The position numbers and the translations under genes are program-made. Positions 1 through 4,703 of a stretch of DNA of 5,738 bases are shown piece by piece. Origin of the DNA: an uncultured Clostridium sp. (lineage in GTDB: Bacteria > Bacillota > Clostridia > TANB77 > CAG-508); contig CAMMLF010000105.1 in assembly GCA_946497585.1 (NCBI GenBank), positions 1 through 5,738 of the forward strand, given 5' to 3'. Position 1 is the stretch's first letter, and each line of letters opens with the position of its first letter. The notes under the pieces are model-generated. The model had not been told where the DNA came from, made no database searches, and saw nothing but the letters and a program-made list of their open reading frames with translations.

Positions 1-131
1 TTTTATAAAAAATATGATATACTTTAATAAATTGATTGATATTTGTATCAATCGTCAAGAAAGCCAAAAAAGTTGTAGATAACTACTTCGTTGGCACCAA
101 AACTATTTATTACAAAACATATATTCATATT
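1..131. other. Non-coding or decayed region before a terminator
   Basis: No gene is supported here. An extended -10 element (TGATATACT, 15-23) would start transcription near base 30, but any -35 lies outside the window. Transcription from it would run through the hairpin at 34-53 to the terminator at 132-175, giving an RNA of about 145 nt. One + frame is open from 36 to the TAG at 159-161. It includes the peptide VKKAKKVVDNYFVGTKTIYY and uses more C-ending codons (GTC, AAG, GCC, GGC, ACC) than the neighbouring genes. It has no ATG, no SD site, and a TGA directly upstream at 33-35. A second frame is open from the window edge to a TAA at 80-82. The stretch could be an untranslated 3' end, a small RNA or a gene remnant; sequence alone does not decide. 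Confidence 0.3.
34..53. repeat. Perfect 8-bp inverted repeat
   Basis: GATTGATA (34-41) and TATCAATC (46-53) are exact reverse complements around a TTTG loop. There is no T tract after it, so it is not a terminator by itself. It begins about 4 bases after the start point predicted from the -10 element at 18-23. It could therefore be a 5' hairpin of a short transcript or a repressor operator. Confidence 0.5.
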
Positions 132-175
132 AAACCTAGTAACAAATTGAAAAAATACTAGGTTTTTATTTTTTT
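132..175 (+). terminator. Intrinsic (Rho-independent) terminator
   Basis: AAACCTAGTA (132-141) and TACTAGGTTT (156-165) form a perfect 10-bp stem with a 14-base A-rich loop. A T-rich run (166-175, broken by one A) follows. It should end whatever transcript enters from the left and insulate the next promoter. The stem is only moderately GC-rich, but the perfect pairing and T tail make the call good. Confidence 0.8.
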
Positions 176-193
176 AAATTTTATAATTATCTA

Positions 194-222
194 TTGACTT
201 AAAAGCTTTAGTTCAATATAAT
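194..222 (+). promoter_or_regulatory. Vegetative sigma (SigA-type) promoter
   Basis: The -35 is TTGACT (194-199; one mismatch to TTGACA) and the -10 is a perfect TATAAT (217-222), with an ideal 17-base spacer. Transcription should start near base 229, about 100 bases before the start codon of the 379-residue protein. The segment from the -35 through the spacer (194-216) shows imperfect dyad symmetry (TTGA...TCAA outside, TAAA...TTTA inside), so a repressor could bind between the promoter elements. Confidence 0.8.
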
Positions 223-228
223 AGGTTC

Positions 229-329
229 GAATTTAATAGAGTTAGTGGTATGAAAAATACGGGTGAGATACTAATTATAAAATTTCACTTTATAGTATTA
301 AAAGTTATTGTGAAGGGATGTATTTTAAA
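229..329 (+). promoter_or_regulatory. 5' leader of the unknown gene, with possible hairpins
   Basis: This is the predicted untranslated leader. GTAT/ATAC (248-251 with 257-260) can form a small hairpin. ATACT (268-272) and ATAAA (277-281) can pair with TTTAT (289-293) and AGTAT (294-298), giving a bulged stem. AATAC (256-260) could instead pair with GTATT (295-299), so two exclusive folds exist on paper. I do not recognise a known riboswitch, and short AT-rich pairings like these arise easily by chance. Confidence 0.35.
313..320 (+). promoter_or_regulatory. Ribosome binding site that fixes the start at 330
   Basis: AAGGGATG lies 9 bases before ATG 330. The same octamer precedes the ABC ATPase start at 8 bases, and AAGGGGTG precedes the permease GTG. 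The earlier in-frame ATG at 318 sits inside this site and has no SD of its own, so 330 is the better start. Confidence 0.65.
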
Positions 330-1469
330 ATGAGTAAATTACAAGTAGGGAGTATAGTATTTTTTAATCACGGAAAAAATCTTGAAGTACCACTTTCGTT
401 TTCAAAGATTGAAAATTTAAATTCAAAAATTAAACAAAATTATGTTTCTAGAGAAGAAGCAAAGTACCTCTCTAATCTTTTAGGCACACGAATAGAAGAA
501 GGTTCCGTATTTGATGCTAAATTATATAGAAAATTAACTGAACAAGGTTTTTCTATAGTCAGAAATATGCCTCAAATAAAAGCGGGAGAAGTACAAAATG
601 AAAAAAGAGCTTTGACTGCAATTATTTCAGATAAGATAAAGCCGGAAGATGCGCATAATTTATTAAGCTATTATACAAGTTTAGAACAAGAAAATGCAGA
701 TGTGGATTTACTTAAACAAATTTATGTGTTTGATAAAGGAAGATATTATTATAATGGAAAAATTGAAAAAGGTGTATTACATAATGAGGCTCTAGATATA
801 TTTTTAGATTATAAAATAGGAAAACTATCAAGCCAAGAAACAAGTATTATGAGCAAGTATCTTAATTTTGATTTGCAAGATGTATTTCTATCAAATACAA
901 AAGAAATGCCACTTTCACACAAAAATGAAGGAGTAATATTAATTTCACCAAAGGGAAAAATATATAAAGCAACAAAGAAAAAAGAACAACATAAATATGA
1001 AGCAATAGAAATGATTGAAAATGATATTGGATATAAAGTAGATGATAGAGAATCAGAGGCGGATAAGCTTGCAAAAGATTATGGCTTAGTAGTCATAAAA
1101 TTATATAAAACTGATAGGAATGTAGCTGCTGTTTTTTGCCCAGAAGAAATGCCAGAAAGACAAGTTGATGGACTTATTAAATGTATGGAGGATTTTAGTA
1201 GAATAAATTTGAATTTGCAAATAGAAAATGAGCCACCGATTTTGACTTTAGTAGAAGGTAATAGATTCTTAAAAACAGATTTTTCAGAATCTGCAAATGT
1301 GGATGCTGTTTTGCAAAAAATGCTAGAATATGAAAGAAGTTTAAAAACAAAAGGTATGTTAGGTGCAAGCATGAATTGGATTGCATCAAGTGTAGGTAAT
1401 TTTACAAAAGTTTTGGAAAAATTGAAAAGAACTATTCAATTTCCTAATGAAGAGCCGGATGGAAGATGA
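330..1469 (+). CDS. Uncharacterised 379-residue protein
   Basis: I do not recognise this family. The protein begins MSKLQVGSIVFF, is rich in Lys and Glu, and has no signal peptide, clear membrane segment or metal-binding cysteine cluster, so it is probably cytoplasmic. Residues 1-195 look mostly helical with short strands. Residues 200-310 look like an alpha/beta domain: strand GVILISPKGKIYKA (201-214), a helix after His221 (HKYEAIEMIEND), strand YGLVVIKLYK (251-260), strand NVAAVFCPEEMPERQ (264-278), a helix (279-289), and strand PPILTLVEG (302-310). The 'ISPKGKIYKA...H..A' pattern vaguely recalls small domains in other hypothetical proteins, which is inference only. The C-terminus (340-370) could form an amphipathic helix. 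The gene stands alone, with its own promoter and a terminator upstream. The start at 330 is chosen by SD spacing; starting at 318 would add four residues. Confidence 0.85.
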   Translation: MSKLQVGSIVFFNHGKNLEVPLSFSKIENLNSKIKQNYVSREEAKYLSNLLGTRIEEGSVFDAKLYRKLTEQGFSIVRNMPQIKAGEVQNEKRALTAIISDKIKPEDAHNLLSYYTSLEQENADVDLLKQIYVFDKGRYYYNGKIEKGVLHNEALDIFLDYKIGKLSSQETSIMSKYLNFDLQDVFLSNTKEMPLSHKNEGVILISPKGKIYKATKKKEQHKYEAIEMIENDIGYKVDDRESEADKLAKDYGLVVIKLYKTDRNVAAVFCPEEMPERQVDGLIKCMEDFSRINLNLQIENEPPILTLVEGNRFLKTDFSESANVDAVLQKMLEYERSLKTKGMLGASMNWIASSVGNFTKVLEKLKRTIQFPNEEPDGR

Positions 1470-1562
1470 TTTTTGGATGGCAAAGTAGGATTAAACTGAA
1501 AACTTTTAGTAATAATAAATACAAATTTACTTTTCGACAAATGATGACAAATATTATTTTAA

Positions 1563-1600
1563 TATTACATTTTTGTAATACTATCCACAAAGATGTAATA
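1563..1600. repeat. TATTACA/TGTAATA inverted half-sites
   Basis: TATTACA (1563-1569) pairs with TGTAATA (1574-1580) around a TTTT loop. TGTAATA recurs at 1594-1600, exactly 20 bases (about two helical turns) on, where TATTACAT/ATGTAATA gives an alternative 8-bp pairing. No T tract follows, so this looks more like a protein-binding array than a terminator. The function is unknown. Confidence 0.45.
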
Positions 1601-1612
1601 AAATGTGAATAA
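1581..1612. promoter_or_regulatory. Two inverted DnaA-box-like sites
   Basis: CTATCCACA (1581-1589, + strand) differs from the consensus DnaA box TTATCCACA at its first base only. TTATTCACA lies on the - strand at 1604-1612 and fits the relaxed TTATNCACA form. They face each other 14 bases apart, about 40 bases upstream of the probable metK promoter. DnaA binding is inference; nine-base matches in AT-rich DNA can be chance. Confidence 0.35.
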
Positions 1613-1636
1613 CTTATTTTAAAATCATTATTTAAT

Positions 1637-1658
1637 TAATCATATAATTGATTATAAT
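1637..1658 (+). promoter_or_regulatory. Probable metK promoter -10 region with palindrome
   Basis: TATAAT occurs at 1643-1648 and again at 1653-1658. The first is flanked by a perfect inverted repeat, TAATCA (1637-1642) and TGATTA (1649-1654). No good -35 precedes either: TTAAAA at 1619-1624 (18-base spacer) or TTTAAT at 1631-1636 (16-base spacer) are the best. Transcription would start near 1655 or 1665, leaving a metK leader of 80-90 bases. Regulation by a factor at the palindrome is possible. Confidence 0.45.
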
Positions 1659-1725
1659 ATAGAAAAAAGCAAATATTTTATTTGATATTATTTATTCTAA
1701 AATAAGCTAATATAAAAGTGAGCAG

Positions 1726-1732
1726 AAAGGAG
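1726..1732 (+). promoter_or_regulatory. metK ribosome binding site with long spacing
   Basis: AAAGGAG is a strong SD core but lies 13 bases from ATG 1746, more than the usual 5-9. The start cannot move upstream, because an in-frame TAA sits at 1740-1742. GAGC (1720-1723) and GCTC (1732-1735) could pair and hold most of the SD in a loop. Confidence 0.65.
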
Positions 1733-1745
1733 CTCTATTTAAATT

Positions 1746-2885
1746 ATGAAATATTTATTTACTTCAGAAAGTGTTACAGAGGGACATCCAGATAAGCTAT
1801 GTGATTATATTTCAGATAGTGTATTAGATGAATGTTTAAAGCAAGATAAAAATTCAAGAGTGGCTTGTGAGACTTTAGCGAGCAAAGGAGAAGTGTATAT
1901 AACAGGAGAAATAACTTCTAAAGCAAATATCAACATAGAACAAATTGCAAGAAATACTATTAAAGAAATTGGGTATAATAATGCAAGCTTAGATATTGAT
2001 TACAAAACTTGTGAGATAATAGTTAATATTTCTAAACAATCATCAGATATTGCAATGGGAGTTGACAAAAGTTTAGAAGATAAAGAAGGAGAAAACATTG
2101 CATCAGAAGGTGCAGGTGACCAAGGTATAATGTTTGGATTTGCCTGTGACGAAACAGAAAACTATATGCCACTTCCAATTGACTTGGCACACAAACTAGC
2201 AAAAAAATTAACAGAGGTAAGAAAAAGCAAAGAAATAAGAGGCTTAAGGCCTGATGGAAAAGTTCAAGTAACAGTTGAATATGATGATGGAAAACCAATA
2301 AGAGTGGATACAGTTGTACTTTCAACTCAACACGTAGATGGTAAAGATATAGAAGAACTTAGAAAAGAAGTCAAGGAAAAAATTATTTTTAAGGTTATAC
2401 CAAAAAAATTAATAGATGAAAATACAAAATATTATATAAACCCAACTGGTAGATTTGTAATAGGTGGACCTCTTGGCGACAGCGGACTTACTGGAAGAAA
2501 AATCATTGTTGATACTTATGGTGGTTATGCCCGTCATGGTGGTGGTGCTTTTTCAGGTAAAGATGCAACAAAAGTAGATAGAAGTGCATCATATATGGCA
2601 AGATTTTTAGCGAAGAATATTGTTGCAAATGGCTATGCAAAAAAATGTGAAATACAGTTATCTTATGCAATAGGCGTTGCAAAACCAGTTTCAATATTTG
2701 TAGATACATTTGGAACGGAAACAATACCATCTACTGAAATAATTAACAAGGTGGAAAAATTTGATTTAACACCAAGAGAAATTATAAATTATTTAGATTT
2801 GCAAAGACCAATTTATAAGCTAACAACAAACTATGGTCACTTTGGAAAAGAAAATTTGCCTTGGGAAAAGATTGTGGAGATGTAA
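1746..2885 (+). CDS. metK: S-adenosylmethionine synthetase (methionine adenosyltransferase)
   Basis: MetK (EC 2.5.1.6) makes SAM from methionine and ATP, releasing phosphate and diphosphate; it works in the cytoplasm as a tetramer. The 379 residues resemble the family throughout. Visible motifs are GHPDK (13-17; His14, Asp16 and Lys17 at the ATP/Mg site), Glu42 (the K+ ligand position), KQSSDI (97-102), the mobile active-site loop before GAGDQGIMFG (122-131), PTGRFVIGGP (233-242), DSGLTGRK (245-252), TYGG (257-260), GGGAFSGKD (265-273), then Lys276 and Asp278. All expected catalytic and ligand residues appear intact. The C-terminus (YGHFGKENLPWEK) is typical but ends soon after, so the protein is slightly shorter than the E. 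coli one (384). An in-frame stop just upstream fixes the start. The dehydrogenase gene follows 80 bases later with no terminator between, suggesting co-transcription. Confidence 0.98.
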   Translation: MKYLFTSESVTEGHPDKLCDYISDSVLDECLKQDKNSRVACETLASKGEVYITGEITSKANINIEQIARNTIKEIGYNNASLDIDYKTCEIIVNISKQSSDIAMGVDKSLEDKEGENIASEGAGDQGIMFGFACDETENYMPLPIDLAHKLAKKLTEVRKSKEIRGLRPDGKVQVTVEYDDGKPIRVDTVVLSTQHVDGKDIEELRKEVKEKIIFKVIPKKLIDENTKYYINPTGRFVIGGPLGDSGLTGRKIIVDTYGGYARHGGGAFSGKDATKVDRSASYMARFLAKNIVANGYAKKCEIQLSYAIGVAKPVSIFVDTFGTETIPSTEIINKVEKFDLTPREIINYLDLQRPIYKLTTNYGHFGKENLPWEKIVEM

Positions 2886-2906
2886 TCCTAATGGCTAATT
2901 TGAATT

Positions 2907-2932
2907 TTGACGGATAAAGGCGATTGACGGAT
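2907..2932 (+). repeat. 9-bp direct repeat between metK and the SDR gene
   Basis: TTGACGGAT occurs at 2907-2915 and 2924-2932, a 17-base period. Each copy resembles a -35 element, but neither has a matching -10 at 16-18 bases, so I do not call a promoter. It could be a direct-repeat binding site or a relic of duplication. Confidence 0.4.
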
Positions 2933-2965
2933 TTGTAAAAAGTTTTAAAAAAAGTTGGAGGAAAA

Positions 2966-3733
2966 ATGCTTGCTTTAGTTACAGGTGCTTCTTCCGGAAT
3001 AGGAAGAGATATTGCAAGAGAACTTGCAAAAAGAAAATATGATTTAATAATAGTTGCAAGAAGTGAGAAAGCTTTGCAAGAATTAAAATCAGAATTAGAA
3101 AAAGAATACAAAGTAAAAATTTATATAAAAATAGTTGATTTAACTGATAAAGATAATTGCATAAAATTGTATAATGAAGTAAAAACAGAGTTTGAAAACA
3201 TAGACGTATTAATAAATAATGCAGGTCTTGGAACTTGTGGAAGATTTACAGATACAAGTCTGGAAAAAGAACAGCAGATAATAGACACAAATATTACAGC
3301 TCTTCATACACTTATGAAATTATTTTTGAAAGATATGTGCAAAAGAGATGAAGGATATATAATGAATGTTGCATCAATTGCAGGATTTATGCCGGGACCT
3401 TTAATGGCTACTTATTATGCAAGTAAAGCTTATGTAGTTAGGCTTACACAAGGAATTCAAAGAGAATTAAAAATGGACAAATCGCGTGTAAAAGTGAGTG
3501 TATTATGTCCGGGTCCTGTTAAAACAAATTTTCAAAAAGTTGCTGATGTAAAATTTAATTCACCAGAAGCGGAAAGTTCTGTTGTAGCAAGAAAAGCAGT
3601 AACAAAAATGCTTAAAGGCAAAAAGGTTATTTTTACTTCTTGGTATATAAGCTTAGTTAGAATATTTGCAAAAATATTGCCAGACTCATTTATGGCATTT
3701 TGTTGTTATTTTGTGCAAAAAAGGAAGATATAG
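2966..3733 (+). CDS. Short-chain dehydrogenase/reductase (SDR), classical type
   Basis: This 255-residue protein is a complete classical SDR: a Rossmann-fold oxidoreductase using NAD(P)(H) on an alcohol or carbonyl substrate that cannot be predicted here. Motifs in order are TGASSGIG (6-13, cofactor-binding turn), VARS (30-33; Arg32 after the second strand suggests NADP(H)), VDLT (57-60), NNAG (84-87), Asn109, Ser137 in NVASIAG, and YYASK (Tyr150 and Lys154). These complete the Asn-Ser-Tyr-Lys tetrad. CPGPVKT (181-187) is the usual cofactor-adjacent loop. Overall it resembles the broad DltE-like group (COG0300). The C-terminus (about 222-250) is hydrophobic and ends QKRKI, so it may touch the membrane. 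GGAGG (2957-2961) lies only 4 bases before the ATG. The start still fits, because the Rossmann strand begins at residue 2. It probably reads through from metK and ends at the terminator at 3778-3814. Confidence 0.93.
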   Translation: MLALVTGASSGIGRDIARELAKRKYDLIIVARSEKALQELKSELEKEYKVKIYIKIVDLTDKDNCIKLYNEVKTEFENIDVLINNAGLGTCGRFTDTSLEKEQQIIDTNITALHTLMKLFLKDMCKRDEGYIMNVASIAGFMPGPLMATYYASKAYVVRLTQGIQRELKMDKSRVKVSVLCPGPVKTNFQKVADVKFNSPEAESSVVARKAVTKMLKGKKVIFTSWYISLVRIFAKILPDSFMAFCCYFVQKRKI

Positions 3734-3734
3734 A

Positions 3735-3762
3735 TTGACAAATTTCTATATTCTGATAAAAT
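3735..3762 (+). promoter_or_regulatory. Strong promoter directly after the SDR stop codon
   Basis: A perfect -35, TTGACA (3735-3740), is followed after 16 bases by TAAAAT (3757-3762; one mismatch to TATAAT) carrying an extended -10 TGA (3754-3756). The predicted start is near 3769, only about 13 bases before the terminator stem. It would give either a very short RNA or, by read-through, a transcript of the ABC transporter genes. Confidence 0.65.
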
Positions 3763-3777
3763 ATAAATAGAATATTG

Positions 3778-3814
3778 AAAGGAGGGGAGTTCTAAAAAAA
3801 TATCCCCTCTTTTT
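3778..3814 (+). terminator. Strong intrinsic terminator or attenuator
   Basis: GAGGGGA (3782-3788) pairs with TCCCCTC (3803-3809) and is followed by TTTTT (3810-3814). Flanking AAAG (3778-3781) can extend the stem through a G-U and A-U pairs. The loop is 14 bases and A-rich. This is the obvious end of the metK-SDR transcript, and because a promoter fires just upstream it could also attenuate the transporter genes. The left arm contains an SD-like AAAGGAGG (3778-3785) with no start codon at a suitable distance. Confidence 0.85.
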
Positions 3815-3824
3815 GCATTTTTTA

Positions 3825-3853
3825 TGGAAAAATAAAATAAATAATGATAGAAT
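3825..3853 (+). promoter_or_regulatory. Second promoter, for the ABC transporter genes
   Basis: TGGAAA (3825-3830; 4 of 6 to consensus) and TAGAAT (3848-3853; 5 of 6) are 17 bases apart, and the -10 has an extended TGA (3845-3847). Transcription would begin near 3860, past the terminator, so this is the simplest source of ATPase-permease mRNA. The weak -35 keeps confidence moderate. Confidence 0.55.
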
Positions 3854-3863
3854 ACAAATGAAG

Positions 3864-3889
3864 AATAGGAAAATTTTAATTTTCCTATT
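3864..3889. repeat. Perfect palindrome, probable operator or leader hairpin
   Basis: AATAGGAAAATT (3864-3875) and AATTTTCCTATT (3878-3889) are exact reverse complements around a 2-base TT centre, 26 bases in all. No T tract follows on either strand, so it is not a terminator. It starts about 4 bases after the predicted transcription start and ends 37 bases before the ATPase start. That suits a dimeric repressor's operator; as RNA it would form a long 5' hairpin. Confidence 0.7.
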
Positions 3890-3909
3890 AAAAATAAAGA
3901 CCTTTAATG

Positions 3910-3918
3910 AAAGGGATG
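3910..3918 (+). promoter_or_regulatory. Ribosome binding site of the ABC ATPase
   Basis: AAAGGGATG ends 8 bases before ATG 3927 and matches the site ahead of the gene at 330. The open frame extends upstream to a TTG at 3813 and an ATG at 3858. Both would translate the terminator tail or the palindrome, and neither has an SD, so they are rejected as starts. Confidence 0.75.
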
Positions 3919-3926
3919 AAAAACAT

Positions 3927-4628
3927 ATGTCATATATTGAATTTAAAAACGTTGTAAAAGAATACAAAATGGGTGAAGTAAGTATAAAAGCCCTAGATAA
4001 TACAAATTTTCAAATAGAAAAAGGAGAGCTCGTAGTTATAGTTGGACCAAGTGGAGCAGGAAAAACAACAGCCTTAAATATTTTAGGTGGAATGGATACT
4101 GTAACATCAGGAGAAGTAATTATTGATGGAAAAAATATTTCTAAATTTAAAAATAAGCAATTAACAAAATACAGAAGAGAAGATATAGGCTTTGTATTTC
4201 AGTTTTACAACTTAGTTCAAAATTTAACAGCAATAGAAAATGTTGAACTTGCAACTCAAATTTGCAAAAAGCCTTTAGACCCAAAAGAAATACTTATAAA
4301 AGTAGGCTTAGAAAGCCGATTAAAAAACTTTCCTTCACAATTATCAGGAGGAGAGCAACAAAGAGTTGCTATTGCTAGAGCAATTGCTAAAAATCCAAAA
4401 TTACTTTTATGTGATGAGCCAACAGGTGCATTAGATTACAAAACAGGTAAGCAAATACTTCAGCTATTGCAAGATACTTGCAGAAAAGAAAATATGACTG
4501 TAATAATAATTACTCATAATGCAGCTTTAACACCTATGGCAGATAGAGTAATACATTTCAAAAATGGTACAGCATCAAATATAGAATTAAATGAAAAACC
4601 TACACCAATTGAAAAGATTGAATGGTAA
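3927..4628 (+). CDS. ABC transporter ATP-binding protein (MacB/LolD type)
   Basis: This 233-residue nucleotide-binding protein should power the FtsX-type permease encoded next, working as a dimer on the inner face of the membrane. All ATPase motifs are present: Walker A GPSGAGKT (40-47), Q-loop Gln92 in VFQFYNL, signature LSGGEQQR (139-146), Walker B LLLCDEP (159-165; Asp163 and Glu164), D-loop GALD (167-170) and switch His197. The start (MSYIEFKNVVKEY) and length fit the COG1136 group, whose members pair with MacB, LolC/E or FtsX-like permeases that export substrates or do mechanical work rather than import. The substrate cannot be read from the ATPase; antimicrobial-peptide resistance is only one possibility for Gram-positive relatives. 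The gene starts a probable two-gene operon, 132 bases ahead of the permease. The short tail after the switch region ends in IEKIEW. Confidence 0.95.
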   Translation: MSYIEFKNVVKEYKMGEVSIKALDNTNFQIEKGELVVIVGPSGAGKTTALNILGGMDTVTSGEVIIDGKNISKFKNKQLTKYRREDIGFVFQFYNLVQNLTAIENVELATQICKKPLDPKEILIKVGLESRLKNFPSQLSGGEQQRVAIARAIAKNPKLLLCDEPTGALDYKTGKQILQLLQDTCRKENMTVIIITHNAALTPMADRVIHFKNGTASNIELNEKPTPIEKIEW

Positions 4629-4633
4629 AAAAA

Positions 4634-4703
4634 TATAAAATACTTATAAGTGATGAGTTAGAAAGAATTATAAAATACTGACAAGAAGTAATTTAGAAAA
4701 AAT
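4634..4703 (+). repeat. Degenerate 35-bp tandem repeat in the ATPase-permease spacer
   Basis: Two copies (4634-4668 and 4669-4703) share an identical start, TATAAAATACT, and a near-identical end (TTAGAAARAAT), with substitutions between. Copy 1 reads YKILISDELERII and copy 2 reads YKILTRSNLEKII, but in different frames because the period is 35, not 36. In copy 1's frame ATG 4622 opens a 19-residue frame (4622-4681), overlapping the ATPase stop and lacking its own SD. I regard it as a decayed or non-coding repeat, not a gene. I see no terminator in this spacer, so the two transporter genes are probably co-transcribed. ACTTATAAGT (4642-4651) is a small palindrome inside it. Confidence 0.5.

Larger units (their letters stand above)
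1470..1745. other. AT-rich spacer between the unknown gene and metK
   Basis: This spacer holds no gene. A weak stem directly after the first gene (ACTGAA...TTTAGT near 1495-1510, one G-T pair) has no proper T tract, so the upstream transcript has no convincing terminator. GACAAAT occurs twice, 10 bases apart (1536-1542, 1546-1552). Farther on lie inverted repeats, two DnaA-box-like sites, a probable promoter and the metK SD, listed separately. CAAATA (1670-1675) and TATTTG (1679-1684) could form a hairpin early in the metK leader. I see no conserved core of an S-box (SAM-I) or other SAM riboswitch. Confidence 0.6.

Noticed and set aside
224..232. GGTTCGAAT, identical to a tRNA T-loop core
   Set aside because: No acceptor, D or anticodon arms can be built around it, and it overlaps the promoter start point.
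318..329. Earlier in-frame ATG giving a 383-residue version of the unknown protein
   Set aside because: The ATG is inside the SD octamer AAGGGATG and has no binding site of its own; ATG 330 has correct spacing.
862..1389. Open frames on the - strand inside the unknown gene (862-1074, 1079-1372, 1195-1389)
   Set aside because: They overlap one another and an intact + strand gene, give low-complexity Leu/Phe/Tyr-rich peptides, and lack SD sites; they are antisense shadows.
1563..1580. Terminator for the 379-residue gene
   Set aside because: The TATTACA/TGTAATA stem is AT-only apart from one C-G pair and is followed by CTATCC, not a T tract.
1613..1745. A replication origin downstream of the DnaA-like boxes
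   Set aside because: There are only two boxes, no box cluster, and no dnaA, dnaN or other replication gene nearby; AT-richness is general in this genome.
2907..2952. A promoter for the SDR gene from either TTGACG copy
   Set aside because: No TATAAT-like element occurs 16-18 bases downstream of either copy.
2032..3111. Open frames on the - strand inside metK and the SDR gene (2032-2325, 2503-2730, 2782-3111)
   Set aside because: These are antisense shadows of firmly identified genes, with biased composition (for example His-rich runs opposite Gly/Asp codons).
3813..3926. N-terminal extension of the ABC ATPase from a TTG at 3813 or ATG at 3858
   Set aside because: It would translate the terminator T tract and the palindrome, has no SD, and precedes a family-typical start (MSYIEFKN) with a good SD.
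3746..3967. A 73-residue - strand frame over the SDR-ATPase spacer
   Set aside because: It is a Phe/Ile-rich peptide reading through the terminator and palindrome, with no supporting SD, and it overlaps the ATPase start.
4622..4681. A 19-residue small gene (MVKKYKILISDELERIIKY) overlapping the ATPase stop
   Set aside because: There is no SD, it lies in a degenerate tandem repeat, and similar coding in the next copy is out of frame; kept only as a repeat observation.
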